DNA from: Gp6-AA40 sp036742665
GTDB taxonomy: Bacteria; Acidobacteriota; Vicinamibacteria; Vicinamibacterales; UBA2999
Length of the DNA: 16,082 nt
Direction of reading: 5' to 3'
NCBI GenBank assembly: GCA_036742665.1
Contig: DAINQP010000144.1
Location: 1 to 16,082 of the forward strand
A model generated the notes under the pieces. That model was not told where the DNA came from and made no database searches. It worked only from the letters and a program-made list of their open reading frames with translations. Made by a program: the position numbers and the translations under genes. Shown in pieces: positions 9,267 to 16,082 of the stretch (positions within the stretch are counted from its first letter, which is position 1; every line of letters starts with the position of its first letter).

Positions 9267-9701
9267 TTAAATTGCGCCGGTCTTCAGCCGATATTGCTGG
9301 TTTTCGTCCTGCTCGCGATACTGCTTGTGGCACGCCGCACAGGTCGCGCCCACCTGCTTGAACGCGGCCAGAACCGCCTGCTGATCCGGCATCGGCGCGT
9401 TGAGGGCCTGTTCGACCGCGGTGACCTTGGCAACCGAATCCTTCAACATCGCCACGGCGTCGTCTTTCTTGTTCGCGGTCCAGAAGCTCTCGGTCTCGCT
9501 CAGGGTCTGCTTGACGATGGCGACCTGGGCCTTCGCGTCGCCCCATGACATGGACTGAATCGCCTTGTTGGCGGCGCCCTGAGCCGGCGCAATCTTCTTC
9601 ATTGCCTTATCGAGATCCTCCGGCGTGGTCACTTTCTGGGCGGCGACGACGGCGGTGGCGAGAGCAATCACAGCAAGAGTGTAGGAAATAAGCCGGCGCA
9701 T
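9267..9701 (-). CDS. Exported class II-type cytochrome c, second paralogue
   Basis: This 144-residue exported protein has a signal peptide (hydrophobic 5-20, cut near AAQ at 20-22), an alpha-helical body and a C-terminal haem c site CAACH (121-125) followed by KQYREQD. It shares FWTAxKKDDAV with the neighbouring cytochrome and the same overall plan, so the pair is a tandem duplication. A C-terminal CXXCH in a four-helix-type protein points to the cytochrome c556/c' class; an electron carrier or gas/ligand binder is possible. I chose the ATG at 9701 because GAGGAGG lies 7 nt upstream; a TTG directly before it is less likely. Its partner enzyme is not in the window, although complex II lies about 8 kb away. 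Confidence 0.87.
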   Translation of the reverse strand: MRRLISYTLAVIALATAVVAAQKVTTPEDLDKAMKKIAPAQGAANKAIQSMSWGDAKAQVAIVKQTLSETESFWTANKKDDAVAMLKDSVAKVTAVEQALNAPMPDQQAVLAAFKQVGATCAACHKQYREQDENQQYRLKTGAI

Positions 9702-9761
9702 CAAATAGTCCTCCTCGGGGTCGATCCCTCTACTTACCCATGCTCCCCGATTCGGAGGATG

Positions 9762-10712
9762 TCACGCAAGGGCGCGGCGCAGCGTGCGCTCGTCGGCGTT
9801 CCCGCCGCTCATGACGCACACGATCCTAGCATCGCCTGGCAGGTTGGTCTTTCGCGCAGCAGCGATGGCCGCACCGCCAGCCCCTTCGGCGAGATTGTGG
9901 GTACATCGGATCGACGCTGCCACACCCTCCTGGAGCTCTGACTCCTCCAGCGTCACGACGTCGTCGAGTGAAGTTTTGAGCATGGTGAACGTCAGGTCAA
10001 ATGTCGTTCGCGTGGCAATGCCTTCAGCGAAGGTTTCAGCCGTTCCGTCCACACGCACCGGTCCGCGCCACGATCGCGCGAACGCATCGGCTCGCGCCGC
10101 CTGCACCCCGATGACCTTCGCGTGTGAGCCGAGTGCCGCGCGAACGAGGGCGCAGCCCGCGGCGCCGCTACCGCCGCCGATCGGCACGAAGACGTAGTCA
10201 ACGTTGGGGCACTCTTCGAAGACCTCGAGTGCGTAGGTCGCGACGCCCGCGATCAGATGCGGCTCGTTGGCGTTATGTACATAGCGCAACCCCTCACGGG
10301 CGCTCACGCTCTCGACGAACTCGCGCGCGTCGTCGAAATCGCGTCCGTACTCCTGTACGTCGGCGCCGAGCGCACGCATTGCCGCGGTCTTGTCCGGGTT
10401 GTTGCCCACCGGCACCACAATCCGGCAGCGAATGCCGAGGAGACGGCAGGCTGTCGCCACCGACTGACCGTGATTGCCGGTACTGGCGCAGATCACGCCG
10501 CGACGTTTCTCTTCGTCGCTCATCCTCGCGGCAAGATTCAGCCCGCCACGAATCTTGAACGAGCCCGTAGGATTGTGGTTCTCGTGCTTGACCCACGTCG
10601 AACGGCCGACCCATTCGTCGAGTAGCGGATGCTTGAGGAGCGACGACCGCCGCATATGGGCATACACATGCGGCTGCGCGGCAAGGACGTCGTCGTAGGT
10701 CGGGCCATGCAT
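9762..10712 (-). CDS. PLP-dependent threonine/serine dehydratase
   Basis: This cytoplasmic fold-type II PLP enzyme is likely to deaminate threonine to 2-oxobutyrate or serine to pyruvate. Seen: the cofactor lysine Lys53 in NPTGSFKIRGG, the ASTGNHGQSVA substrate loop, the phosphate-binding PIGGGSGAAG, and the C-terminal CVMSGGNAD, in which Ser contacts the pyridine nitrogen. Its 316 residues hold only the catalytic domain, without the C-terminal ACT-type regulatory domain of biosynthetic IlvA, so a catabolic-type or racemase/dehydratase role is more likely than feedback-controlled isoleucine synthesis. The ATG at 10712 follows the phosphodiesterase stop by 6 nt, so the two form an operon. Serine racemase or the EutB-type hydroxyectoine enzyme are alternatives that sequence alone does not exclude. 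Confidence 0.88.
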   Translation of the reverse strand: MHGPTYDDVLAAQPHVYAHMRRSSLLKHPLLDEWVGRSTWVKHENHNPTGSFKIRGGLNLAARMSDEEKRRGVICASTGNHGQSVATACRLLGIRCRIVVPVGNNPDKTAAMRALGADVQEYGRDFDDAREFVESVSAREGLRYVHNANEPHLIAGVATYALEVFEECPNVDYVFVPIGGGSGAAGCALVRAALGSHAKVIGVQAARADAFARSWRGPVRVDGTAETFAEGIATRTTFDLTFTMLKTSLDDVVTLEESELQEGVAASIRCTHNLAEGAGGAAIAAARKTNLPGDARIVCVMSGGNADERTLRRALA

Positions 10713-10718
10713 GCCCGA

Positions 10719-11549
10719 TTATGGGCCCCCGGCACGATCGAATTGTCCGGAGGACACAACTTGATCTCGAACGGTGACGGCAAGGTCGGGCCGATTGCTA
10801 ATCAGGGCATCCGCGCCCCAGCCAAGCAACCGCTGCATGTCCGTGGCCTTGTCGATCGTCCACAAGTGGACTTCGAGTCCGGCTCGATGCGCGTGCCGGA
10901 TGAACCGCCTCGAGACCACTCGCAGCGATCCCGCGTGCTCGGGCACCTGATATCCTCCGTACCGCGTGCGCATCGGTGGCCATCCCGCCCACGACCGGTA
11001 TAAGGCCAACCGCACTTCCATCCGGCTCGCACTGCTCGCCATGGCTGGCAACGCGTCGCGAGCGACGGCGAGACTCCGCGAGCCATAGCCAGCTGCGCAG
11101 ATGCGATCGACAGCACCGGCGTTGAGGATTTCTGCGGCCAGCGCGAGGCCCATTTCCTCGGAGTCAGGTTTCATCTCCACGATGATCGGAATATGTGGAT
11201 ACCGTTCGAGGACCTCGCGTAGCGTGGGAATGTAGACGCCCTGGCCACGAAAGGGCTGCCGACCCGAGTCGTCTGTAAAGCCGTAGCCGGCGTCGACGCG
11301 CGACAGCTCGGCGGCGGTCCGTGCCGAGACGGGTCCGGTCGCATTGGTCGTGCGATCGAGCGTCTCGTCGTGACACACGACCGGAATTCCGTCGGCAGAC
11401 AGGCGGATGTCGAGTTCCAGGCCGTCCGCACCCGCTTCCAGGCCGCGATCGAACGCCGCAATCGTGTTTTCAGGACCGAGCGCGCAGCCGCCGCGATGCG
11501 CGAACACGCGCGGGCGGCCGGGCCCCCGAAAGAAAGGCACAATGCACAA
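10719..11549 (-). CDS. Glycerophosphodiester phosphodiesterase
   Basis: This enzyme hydrolyses glycerophosphodiesters from phospholipid turnover to glycerol 3-phosphate and an alcohol. The protein is about 276 residues with a TIM-barrel GDPD domain: FAHRGG with catalytic His18 and Arg19, PENT (Glu27, Asn28), the metal-binding pair in ELDIRLSADG (Glu45, Asp47), the second catalytic His60 in VVCHDE, then IIVEMKP and HLWTIDK. No signal peptide is seen, so it acts inside the cell. The start is unclear. No ATG exists before the domain, and an in-frame TGA lies at 11553-11555. Only TTG 11549 or GTG 11540 remain, both within or at the edge of heptamer repeat C and without a ribosome site. The dehydratase follows 6 nt downstream. 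Confidence 0.85.
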   Translation of the reverse strand: MCIVPFFRGPGRPRVFAHRGGCALGPENTIAAFDRGLEAGADGLELDIRLSADGIPVVCHDETLDRTTNATGPVSARTAAELSRVDAGYGFTDDSGRQPFRGQGVYIPTLREVLERYPHIPIIVEMKPDSEEMGLALAAEILNAGAVDRICAAGYGSRSLAVARDALPAMASSASRMEVRLALYRSWAGWPPMRTRYGGYQVPEHAGSLRVVSRRFIRHAHRAGLEVHLWTIDKATDMQRLLGWGADALISNRPDLAVTVRDQVVSSGQFDRAGGP

Positions 11550-11625
11550 TGCTCAATGCTCAATGCCCAAAAAGGCAAGGCTCAACGTTTAATCATTGAG
11601 GATTGGGCATTAAGCATTGGGCCTT
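11534..11625. repeat. Heptamer-phased imperfect inverted repeat, locus C
   Basis: The left arm 11534-11565 is AAGG followed by four units (CACAATG twice, CTCAATG twice). The right arm 11594-11625 reads CATTGAG, GATTGGG, CATTAAG, CATTGGG, CCTT. They pair at 27 of 32 positions with no gap and enclose a 28-nt loop. It lies between divergent genes, unlike the other three loci, and includes the only possible start codons of the phosphodiesterase. Confidence 0.85.
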
Positions 11626-11640
11626 GATAGGATCCGGAAT

Positions 11641-13152
11641 ATGTCCAAGAGGTCCATCTCCACGCTAGGTGTATTGCGTCAGGCCGTCGAGCGAGGCGAG
11701 GTGGCGCATCGGACAGTGCAGGAGGAGGTTCGCGAGAACCTGATCCAGGCGTTGCGCGGCGGGGGTCCGTTGTTCCCCGGCATCATCGGCTACGACGACA
11801 CGGTGGTGCCGCAACTCGTCAATGCGCTCCTTTCTCAACACAACTTCATCCTGCTTGGCCTTCGCGGCCAGGCAAAGACGCGCCTGCTGCGCGCGCTGGT
11901 CACGCTGCTCGATGAAGAGATCCCGGTCATGCCGGGCTGCGAGATCAACGACGATCCGCTGGCGCCGATCTGTGCGTCGTGCCGCGCGCGCATCGCCGCC
12001 GAGGGCGACTCGACGCCGATTCAGTGGCTTCACCGCGATCTGCGATACGTGGAGAAGCTGGCGACGCCCGATGTGACGATCGCCGACATGGTCGGAGACA
12101 TCGATCCGATTAAAGCCGCGAAGGCCGGGCTGCAGCTCTCGAGCGAGCTGACCATGCACTACGGTCTGCTGCCGCGCGCCAATCGCGGCATCTTTGCGAT
12201 CAACGAGTTGCCCGATCTGGCCGGCAAGATCCAGGTCGGTCTCTTCAACATCATGCAGGAAGGCGACATTCAGATTAAGGGTTATCCCGTTCGTCTGCCG
12301 CTCGACGTGCTGATGGCGTTCACTGCCAACCCCGAGGACTACACCGCACGCGGGAAGATCATCACGCCGCTCAAGGATCGGATCGGCTCTGAGATCCGCA
12401 CGCACTATCCGAGCGGCCGTGCCGACGCGATGGCGATCACCGCGCAGGAGGCGTGGCTGATGCGAAATGGCGCCGCTCCGCGCGCGTCGGTGCCGACGTT
12501 TGTGGCCGAGGTCGTCGAAGAGATCGCGTTCCAGGCACGTCAGGATCGCCGCATCGACAAGCGTTCCGGTGTGAGCCAGCGCCTGCCGATCTCCGCGGTC
12601 GAGAACGTCATGTCGAATGCGGAGCGCCGTGCGATTGTGTCGACCGAGCCCGAAGCCGTCGCGAGAGTGACCGACGTCTACGCGGCACTGCCCTCGATTA
12701 CCGGCAAGTTCGAGATGGAATACGAAGGCGAGCTGAAGGGCGCCGAGACGGTGGCTCGCGATCTGATTCGCGCCGCAGTGGCCACGGTGGCCGACGGGTA
12801 TCTCTCGCATCTCGAAACACGCGGCGTGATCGAGTGGTTCGACCTCGGCGGCAGTCTGCAGTTGAGCGACACGATGAGCGCCAACGACGTGATTTCCAGC
12901 GCTCGTCAGGTGCAGGGCCTCGTCGAGCTCGCGTCCGCTGCCGGCGTTCCGGCGCAGGCCTCCGCGCCGCTGCTCGCGTCAGGCATCGATTTCGTGCTCG
13001 AAGGCCTCTACGCCACGAAGAAGATCAGCCGCAGCGAAGAACGCGGCTACCACGGGTCCGAACCGAGTGTCCGGAAACCGTCGCGTGAGGTGAACCTTGA
13101 CGACGAGCCGCGCGTGCCGTCGGGCGGGGGGCGCAAGAAGTACTACAATTAG
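11641..13152 (+). CDS. ChlI/MoxR-like AAA+ ATPase
   Basis: This 503-residue cytoplasmic ATPase of the magnesium-chelatase-like branch of AAA+ proteins most likely acts as a remodelling chaperone with the VWA protein encoded next. Seen: Walker A GLRGQAKT (73-80), Walker B IFAINE (184-189) with Asn188 where Asp is usual, sensor-1 region AFTANPEDY around Asn230, arginine-finger region KDRIGSEIRTHYP, and a Cys pair CASC (111-114) in the insert after PGCEINDDPLAPI. The C-terminal half is helical. No chlorophyll genes are near, so a real magnesium chelatase role is unlikely; a RavA/ViaA-type pair is the closer comparison. I chose the ATG at 11641 with GGATCCGGA upstream; TTG 11617 lies inside repeat C. 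The stop codon directly precedes repeat D. Confidence 0.87.
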   Translation: MSKRSISTLGVLRQAVERGEVAHRTVQEEVRENLIQALRGGGPLFPGIIGYDDTVVPQLVNALLSQHNFILLGLRGQAKTRLLRALVTLLDEEIPVMPGCEINDDPLAPICASCRARIAAEGDSTPIQWLHRDLRYVEKLATPDVTIADMVGDIDPIKAAKAGLQLSSELTMHYGLLPRANRGIFAINELPDLAGKIQVGLFNIMQEGDIQIKGYPVRLPLDVLMAFTANPEDYTARGKIITPLKDRIGSEIRTHYPSGRADAMAITAQEAWLMRNGAAPRASVPTFVAEVVEEIAFQARQDRRIDKRSGVSQRLPISAVENVMSNAERRAIVSTEPEAVARVTDVYAALPSITGKFEMEYEGELKGAETVARDLIRAAVATVADGYLSHLETRGVIEWFDLGGSLQLSDTMSANDVISSARQVQGLVELASAAGVPAQASAPLLASGIDFVLEGLYATKKISRSEERGYHGSEPSVRKPSREVNLDDEPRVPSGGGRKKYYN

Positions 13153-13222
13153 TTGATGGTTGGTGGTGGGTGGTTGGTAGTTACGAAGTTCTTGACCACT
13201 CACCACCAACGACTAACCACTA
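13153..13222. repeat. Heptamer-phased imperfect inverted repeat, locus D
   Basis: From the base after the ATPase stop codon, units run TTGATGG, TTGGTGG, TGGGTGG, TTGGTAG. On the far side they run CACCACC, AACGACT, AACCACT, AACCGCA. The core arms 13159-13174 and 13195-13210 pair at 15 of 16 positions around a 20-nt loop. The element fills the 83-bp gap between the ATPase and the VWA gene and could set their relative expression. Confidence 0.8.
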
Positions 13223-13235
13223 ACCGCAGGGATCC

Positions 13236-13487
13236 GTGAAATACCGCTACACCAAATACACCGGCGACCTGCTCGACGAGATCGATCTCGACTCGCTCGT
13301 CTCGAAGCTGTCCGACCTGCTGCTCTCGAGCGGGTTCAACAACCCGTGGGGGCACCCGCTCGACGACGAAGAGGACCGCACGATGCAGGCGCTGCATGAC
13401 GCGATCCTCGAGGCGCTGTTCAGCGGCGGCATGCTCTCTGACGAGGCGATGCAGAAGCTGCTCGGCGAGCCGGCCGATGGCGATTAA
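13236..13487 (+). CDS. VWA-domain partner protein, N-terminal fragment ending at an in-frame TAA
   Basis: This is an 83-residue open frame from GTG 13236 beginning MKYRYTKYTGDLLDEIDLDS, a start I recognise as the N-terminus of VWA proteins encoded beside ChlI-like ATPases. It continues as predicted helices (LVSKLSDLLLSSGF, LHDAILEALFSGGMLSDEAM) and stops at TAA 13485-13487 after GEPADGD. The next codon onward (ERARQQIEDLIQQIIERMME) is in the same frame and continues the helical region into the VWA fragment, so the two are best read as one gene of 435 codons before the stop, broken by one nonsense codon. A CAA to TAA change would explain it. It could also be an assembly or base-call error. GCAGGGA about 3 nt upstream of the GTG is a weak ribosome site. 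Confidence 0.75.
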   Translation: MKYRYTKYTGDLLDEIDLDSLVSKLSDLLLSSGFNNPWGHPLDDEEDRTMQALHDAILEALFSGGMLSDEAMQKLLGEPADGD

Positions 13488-13538
13488 GAACGGGCGCGCC
13501 AGCAGATCGAGGATCTGATCCAGCAAATCATCGAGCGG

Positions 13539-14543
13539 ATGATGGAGCAAGGCTTTATCACCGGCGCACCGGACCTGGATCAGGAACGCGAGCACCGTCG
13601 CGGCACCGGCGGCGGCGTCGGTGAGGACGCCGGGCCGGTCAAGTTCGAGGTCACGGACAAGGCGCTGGACTTCCTCGGTTATCGCGCACTCCGCGATCTG
13701 CTCGGATCAATCGGCCGCAGCGATTCGGGCCGGCACGATACGCATCATCTGAGCACTGGCGTCGAGACCGCGTCGGCGCCGAAGCCATACGAGTTCGGTG
13801 ACACGCTGAACATCGATCCCAGCACCACGATTCTCAATGCCGTGCGTCGGAAGGGGTCGGGAGTCATTTTCGGGGGAGGCTCGTCGAAAACGACTCCCGA
13901 CGCCGTTTCCATCGACGTCGACTATCCCGATCTGATGGTGGCGCAGAGCGAATATCAGAGCTCGTGCGCCACGGTGATCATGCTCGACTGCAGCCACAGC
14001 ATGATTCTCTACGGTGAGGACCGCTTCACGCCGGCCAAGCGCGTGGCGCTCGCGCTCGCCCATCTGATCCGGACGCAGTATCCCGGCGACTCGCTGCGCG
14101 CGGTGCTGTTCCACGACTCGGCCGAGGAGATACCGCTGAAGCAGCTCGGTCGCGTGCGCGTAGGCCCGTACTACACGAACACACGCGAAGGGCTTCGCCT
14201 TGCCCGCCGCATCCTCGAGCGGCAGAAGAAAGACATGCGGCAGATCGTGATGATCACCGACGGCAAGCCGTCGGCGCTCACGCGCCCCGACGGCCAGATC
14301 TACAAGAACGCCTTTGGCCTCGACCCGTTCATCGTGTCGGAAACGTTCGCCGAGGTGAACGCGTGCCAGAAGGCGGGCATCATGATCAACACCTTCATGC
14401 TCGCGCGGGATCACGACCTGGTCGCCTTCGTGCGCCGCGTCGCCGCGATCTGCCGTGGCAAAGCCTACTTCACGACGCCGTACACCCTCGGACAGTACGT
14501 GTTGATGGATTACATGGATCGGAAGACGAAGACCATTCACTAG
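13539..14543 (+). CDS. VWA-domain protein (C-terminal fragment of the ATPase partner)
   Basis: This is a 334-residue fragment carrying a von Willebrand factor A domain, the metal-dependent protein-binding partner of the preceding ATPase. The MIDAS motif is DCSHS (150-154), and its third element is ITDGKPS with Asp241. The first 130 residues are a low-complexity linker and a helical region (KALDFLGYRALRDLLG, then FGGGSSKTTPDAVSIDVDYP). The first usable start after the TAA at 13485 is ATG 13539 or 13542, with little sign of a ribosome site, so independent translation is doubtful. The frame is continuous with 13236-13487 except for that stop. The VWA domain itself looks intact, with no missing key residue. 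The Lon-domain gene follows after 15 nt. Confidence 0.82.
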   Translation: MMEQGFITGAPDLDQEREHRRGTGGGVGEDAGPVKFEVTDKALDFLGYRALRDLLGSIGRSDSGRHDTHHLSTGVETASAPKPYEFGDTLNIDPSTTILNAVRRKGSGVIFGGGSSKTTPDAVSIDVDYPDLMVAQSEYQSSCATVIMLDCSHSMILYGEDRFTPAKRVALALAHLIRTQYPGDSLRAVLFHDSAEEIPLKQLGRVRVGPYYTNTREGLRLARRILERQKKDMRQIVMITDGKPSALTRPDGQIYKNAFGLDPFIVSETFAEVNACQKAGIMINTFMLARDHDLVAFVRRVAAICRGKAYFTTPYTLGQYVLMDYMDRKTKTIH

Positions 14544-14558
14544 GGATTCGAAACACCC

Positions 14559-15197
14559 ATGATCCTGCCGCCGACGATCCCGATTTTTCCGCTGCCGAAC
14601 GTGGTGCTCTTCCCGAACGTCTTTCTACCGCTGCATATTTTCGAATCGCGCTATCGCGCGATGATCACGGATGCGCTGGCCAGCGATCGCATCATCGGCA
14701 TGGTGCTGCTTCAGCCCGGGTTCGAGGCGAACTATGAGGGACGGCCGAGCGTGTATCCGGTGGGTTGTGCCGGCGTAATCACGCATTCGGAGCCACTGCC
14801 CGACGGTCGTTTCAATATCGTTCTGCGGGGACTCGAGAAGTTCCGAATCATTGGCGAGGACGAGAGTCGTCCGTATCGGCTCGCGCACATCGAGGCCGTG
14901 CCGGAAGTTCCCAACGAAAGCGAATGCGCGGCCATCAAACAGCATCGGCAGCGGCTCGAGGCTCTGCTCGCGGCCGTCGCTGCGAATCGTCGCCCCGAGT
15001 CGCGTTTGCCCTCAGCGGTTCCGGATCAGGATCTGGTGAATGCGCTGGCGCAGTATGCGGCATTCGATCCCATCGAGCGGCAGGCGCTCCTCGAGTGCAA
15101 CGGCGTTCTGTCGCGTTGCCTCGCGCTCATCGAGCTGCTCGAAATGAGGACCATGGCCGTGGGCGGTGCGAGTTGGGCCGGCAGGTCCGTGCACTAA
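14559..15197 (+). CDS. Free-standing Lon N-terminal (substrate-binding) domain protein
   Basis: This 212-residue protein consists of the PUA-like Lon N-terminal domain, which in Lon protease binds substrates, with no ATPase or peptidase part. Seen: IPIFPLPNVVLFPNVFLPLHIFESRYRAM at the N-terminus, then a barrel segment with GVITHSEPLPDGRFNIVLRGLEKFRI, followed by a helical tail ending in LIELLEMRTMAV. Single-domain members of this family are common and mostly uncharacterised. Its place 15 nt after the VWA gene, in the same direction, suggests co-expression with the ATPase/VWA pair; a role as a client-recognition adaptor is inference. The ATG at 14559 follows AAACACCC, with no strong ribosome site. 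It converges on the Ig-repeat gene with only 15 bp between them and no hairpin there. Confidence 0.88.
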   Translation: MILPPTIPIFPLPNVVLFPNVFLPLHIFESRYRAMITDALASDRIIGMVLLQPGFEANYEGRPSVYPVGCAGVITHSEPLPDGRFNIVLRGLEKFRIIGEDESRPYRLAHIEAVPEVPNESECAAIKQHRQRLEALLAAVAANRRPESRLPSAVPDQDLVNALAQYAAFDPIERQALLECNGVLSRCLALIELLEMRTMAVGGASWAGRSVH

Positions 15198-15212
15198 GAA
15201 TCAATACACGCC

Positions 15213-16082
15213 TCAGCGCGTTTTGACGCGACCACCACCGGTGATATCGAACGCGATGCTGCCGTTCGCCGCGGGGTTATCATACGCATCGACCGTGCTG
15301 CCCGCACTGCGGACCCACACCCCGACGCGAGTTTTGCCAGCAGCCGATGTCGGCGTCCAGGTCCACGTGTTGCTCGTGGACCAGTTCTGCATCTCCACCC
15401 ACGTTTTGCCGTCGAACACAAACCACTTGAACTGATACGGCGCGGTGCCGCCGGAGGCAGTGGCGGTGAACGCGATCGGCGTGCCGACTGGCTGAGGCGC
15501 GGATAGGTCCGACGTCAGACCGGTCAGCCTGAGCGACGTGGCCGCCGTTGCTGGATTCACCGCGAACGCGATGCTGCCGTTCGATTGCGGGTTGTCGTAC
15601 GCATCCGCCGTGCTGCCCGAATTGCGGACCCAGACCCCAACCCGGAACGCGCTATTGGCCACTGCCGGCGTCCACGTGTAGGTGTTGCTGGACGACCAGC
15701 CCTGCAGGATCGTCCAGTTCGCACCGTCGAACAACCACCACTTGTACGAATACGGCGCGGTTCCGTTTGTCGCCGTCGCAGTGAACGTGACTGGCGTGCC
15801 GATCCCCTGCGGTGCCGTCAGATTTGCGGTCAGGCTCGACAGCGTCAACGGCAGCGTGTAAGTGATCGTCACCGTATCCGTCGCGGTATTGCCGGCCGCG
15901 TCGCGCGCGGTAACCGTGATCACGTTCGCGCCGCTCTGCAGCGACACGCTGTTGACACTCCAGCTGGTCGTCCCGGTGGCACTACCGCTGCCGCCCCGAT
16001 CGTTGGCCCACGTGACCTGCGTCACACTCACGTTATCGCTGGCGATGCCACCCAGGCTCATCGTCGCGGTCGTCGCTGTGTA
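15213..16082 (-). CDS. C-terminal part of an Ig-like repeat surface or secreted protein
   Basis: These are the last 289 residues of a protein whose start lies beyond the right edge; the frame is open upstream of the first Met, beginning YTATTATMSLGG. It holds a partial Ig-like module (WSVNSVSLQSGANVITVTAR) followed by two repeats with a 105-residue (315-bp) period. Each contains GTAPYxxKWxxFDGxxW, an NxWTWTP- or NTYTWTP-like strand and RVGVWVR(S/N)xGST(A/V)DAYDNP. The repeats are rich in Thr, Ser, Gly and Trp and lack Cys, as in exported beta-sandwich proteins. No sorting signal or transmembrane segment is seen at the C-terminus (GGGRVKTR). The function cannot be told; adhesion or carbohydrate-linked surface roles are typical for such repeats. 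Confidence 0.75.
   Translation of the reverse strand, partial: YTATTATMSLGGIASDNVSVTQVTWANDRGGSGSATGTTSWSVNSVSLQSGANVITVTARDAAGNTATDTVTITYTLPLTLSSLTANLTAPQGIGTPVTFTATATNGTAPYSYKWWLFDGANWTILQGWSSSNTYTWTPAVANSAFRVGVWVRNSGSTADAYDNPQSNGSIAFAVNPATAATSLRLTGLTSDLSAPQPVGTPIAFTATASGGTAPYQFKWFVFDGKTWVEMQNWSTSNTWTWTPTSAAGKTRVGVWVRSAGSTVDAYDNPAANGSIAFDITGGGRVKTR

Noticed and set aside
11665..12810. Long minus-strand open frame opposite the AAA+ ATPase
   Set aside because: The opposite strand carries Walker motifs; this frame is Arg/His-rich and featureless.
11641..14543. True magnesium chelatase (chlorophyll synthesis)
   Set aside because: No BchH/ChlH or other pigment genes, and the sequence fits the general ChlI-like/VWA chaperone pairs better.

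Overview
The window is a GC-rich bacterial contig with compact, mostly operonic gene packing. I infer an aerobic Acidobacteriota-like soil or metagenome genome (Vicinamibacteria is my best guess). The reasons are a homodimeric AceE-type pyruvate dehydrogenase, an actinobacterial-style five-helix succinate dehydrogenase anchor, a ChlI-like ATPase/VWA pair, Ig-like surface repeats and 7-base-phased intergenic repeats. This assignment rests on family recognition, not on a search. Two 10-N runs (384-393 and 8702-8711) are assembly placeholders. Both lie inside genes and push naive translations into the wrong frame. In both cases the flanking bases fit a gap whose length is a multiple of three.

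Layout, left to right. (1) 1-1128, minus strand: succinate dehydrogenase anchor followed by the flavoprotein, sharing one base at TGATG; the flavoprotein runs off the left edge. (2) 1240-7780, minus strand: a pyruvate dehydrogenase operon aceE-aceF-lpdA, ending in a tightly coupled exported metallo-beta-lactamase-fold hydrolase. It links pyruvate oxidation to acetyl-CoA and NADH, next to the respiratory succinate oxidase. (3) 7823-8575, plus strand: a family 5-like uracil-DNA glycosylase, divergent from aceE and closed by a 10-bp perfect hairpin shared with the convergent cytochrome gene. (4) 8601-9701, minus strand: two tandem, paralogous exported class II-type c cytochromes with C-terminal CXXCH sites. 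(5) 9762-11549, minus strand: a glycerophosphodiester phosphodiesterase followed 6 nt later by a PLP-dependent threonine/serine dehydratase. (6) 11641-15197, plus strand: a ChlI/MoxR-like AAA+ ATPase, a VWA-domain partner split by an in-frame TAA, and a free-standing Lon N-terminal domain protein. (7) 15213-16082, minus strand: the C-terminal part of a large surface protein with two 105-residue repeats.

The most unusual structure lies outside the genes. Four intergenic spots (about 1150-1243, 9140-9264, 11534-11625 and 13153-13222) each hold an imperfect inverted repeat built from degenerate heptamers. The heptamer sequence differs at every locus, but the 7-nt phase, a T-(A/T)-G-G-like core and the hairpin form recur. 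Three of the four begin at or within a few bases of the stop codon of the gene before them, and the fourth supplies the start region of a gene. A different dispersed-type palindromic repeat has inserted in frame in the AceF linker. There are no tRNA or rRNA genes, no CRISPR array and no transposase.
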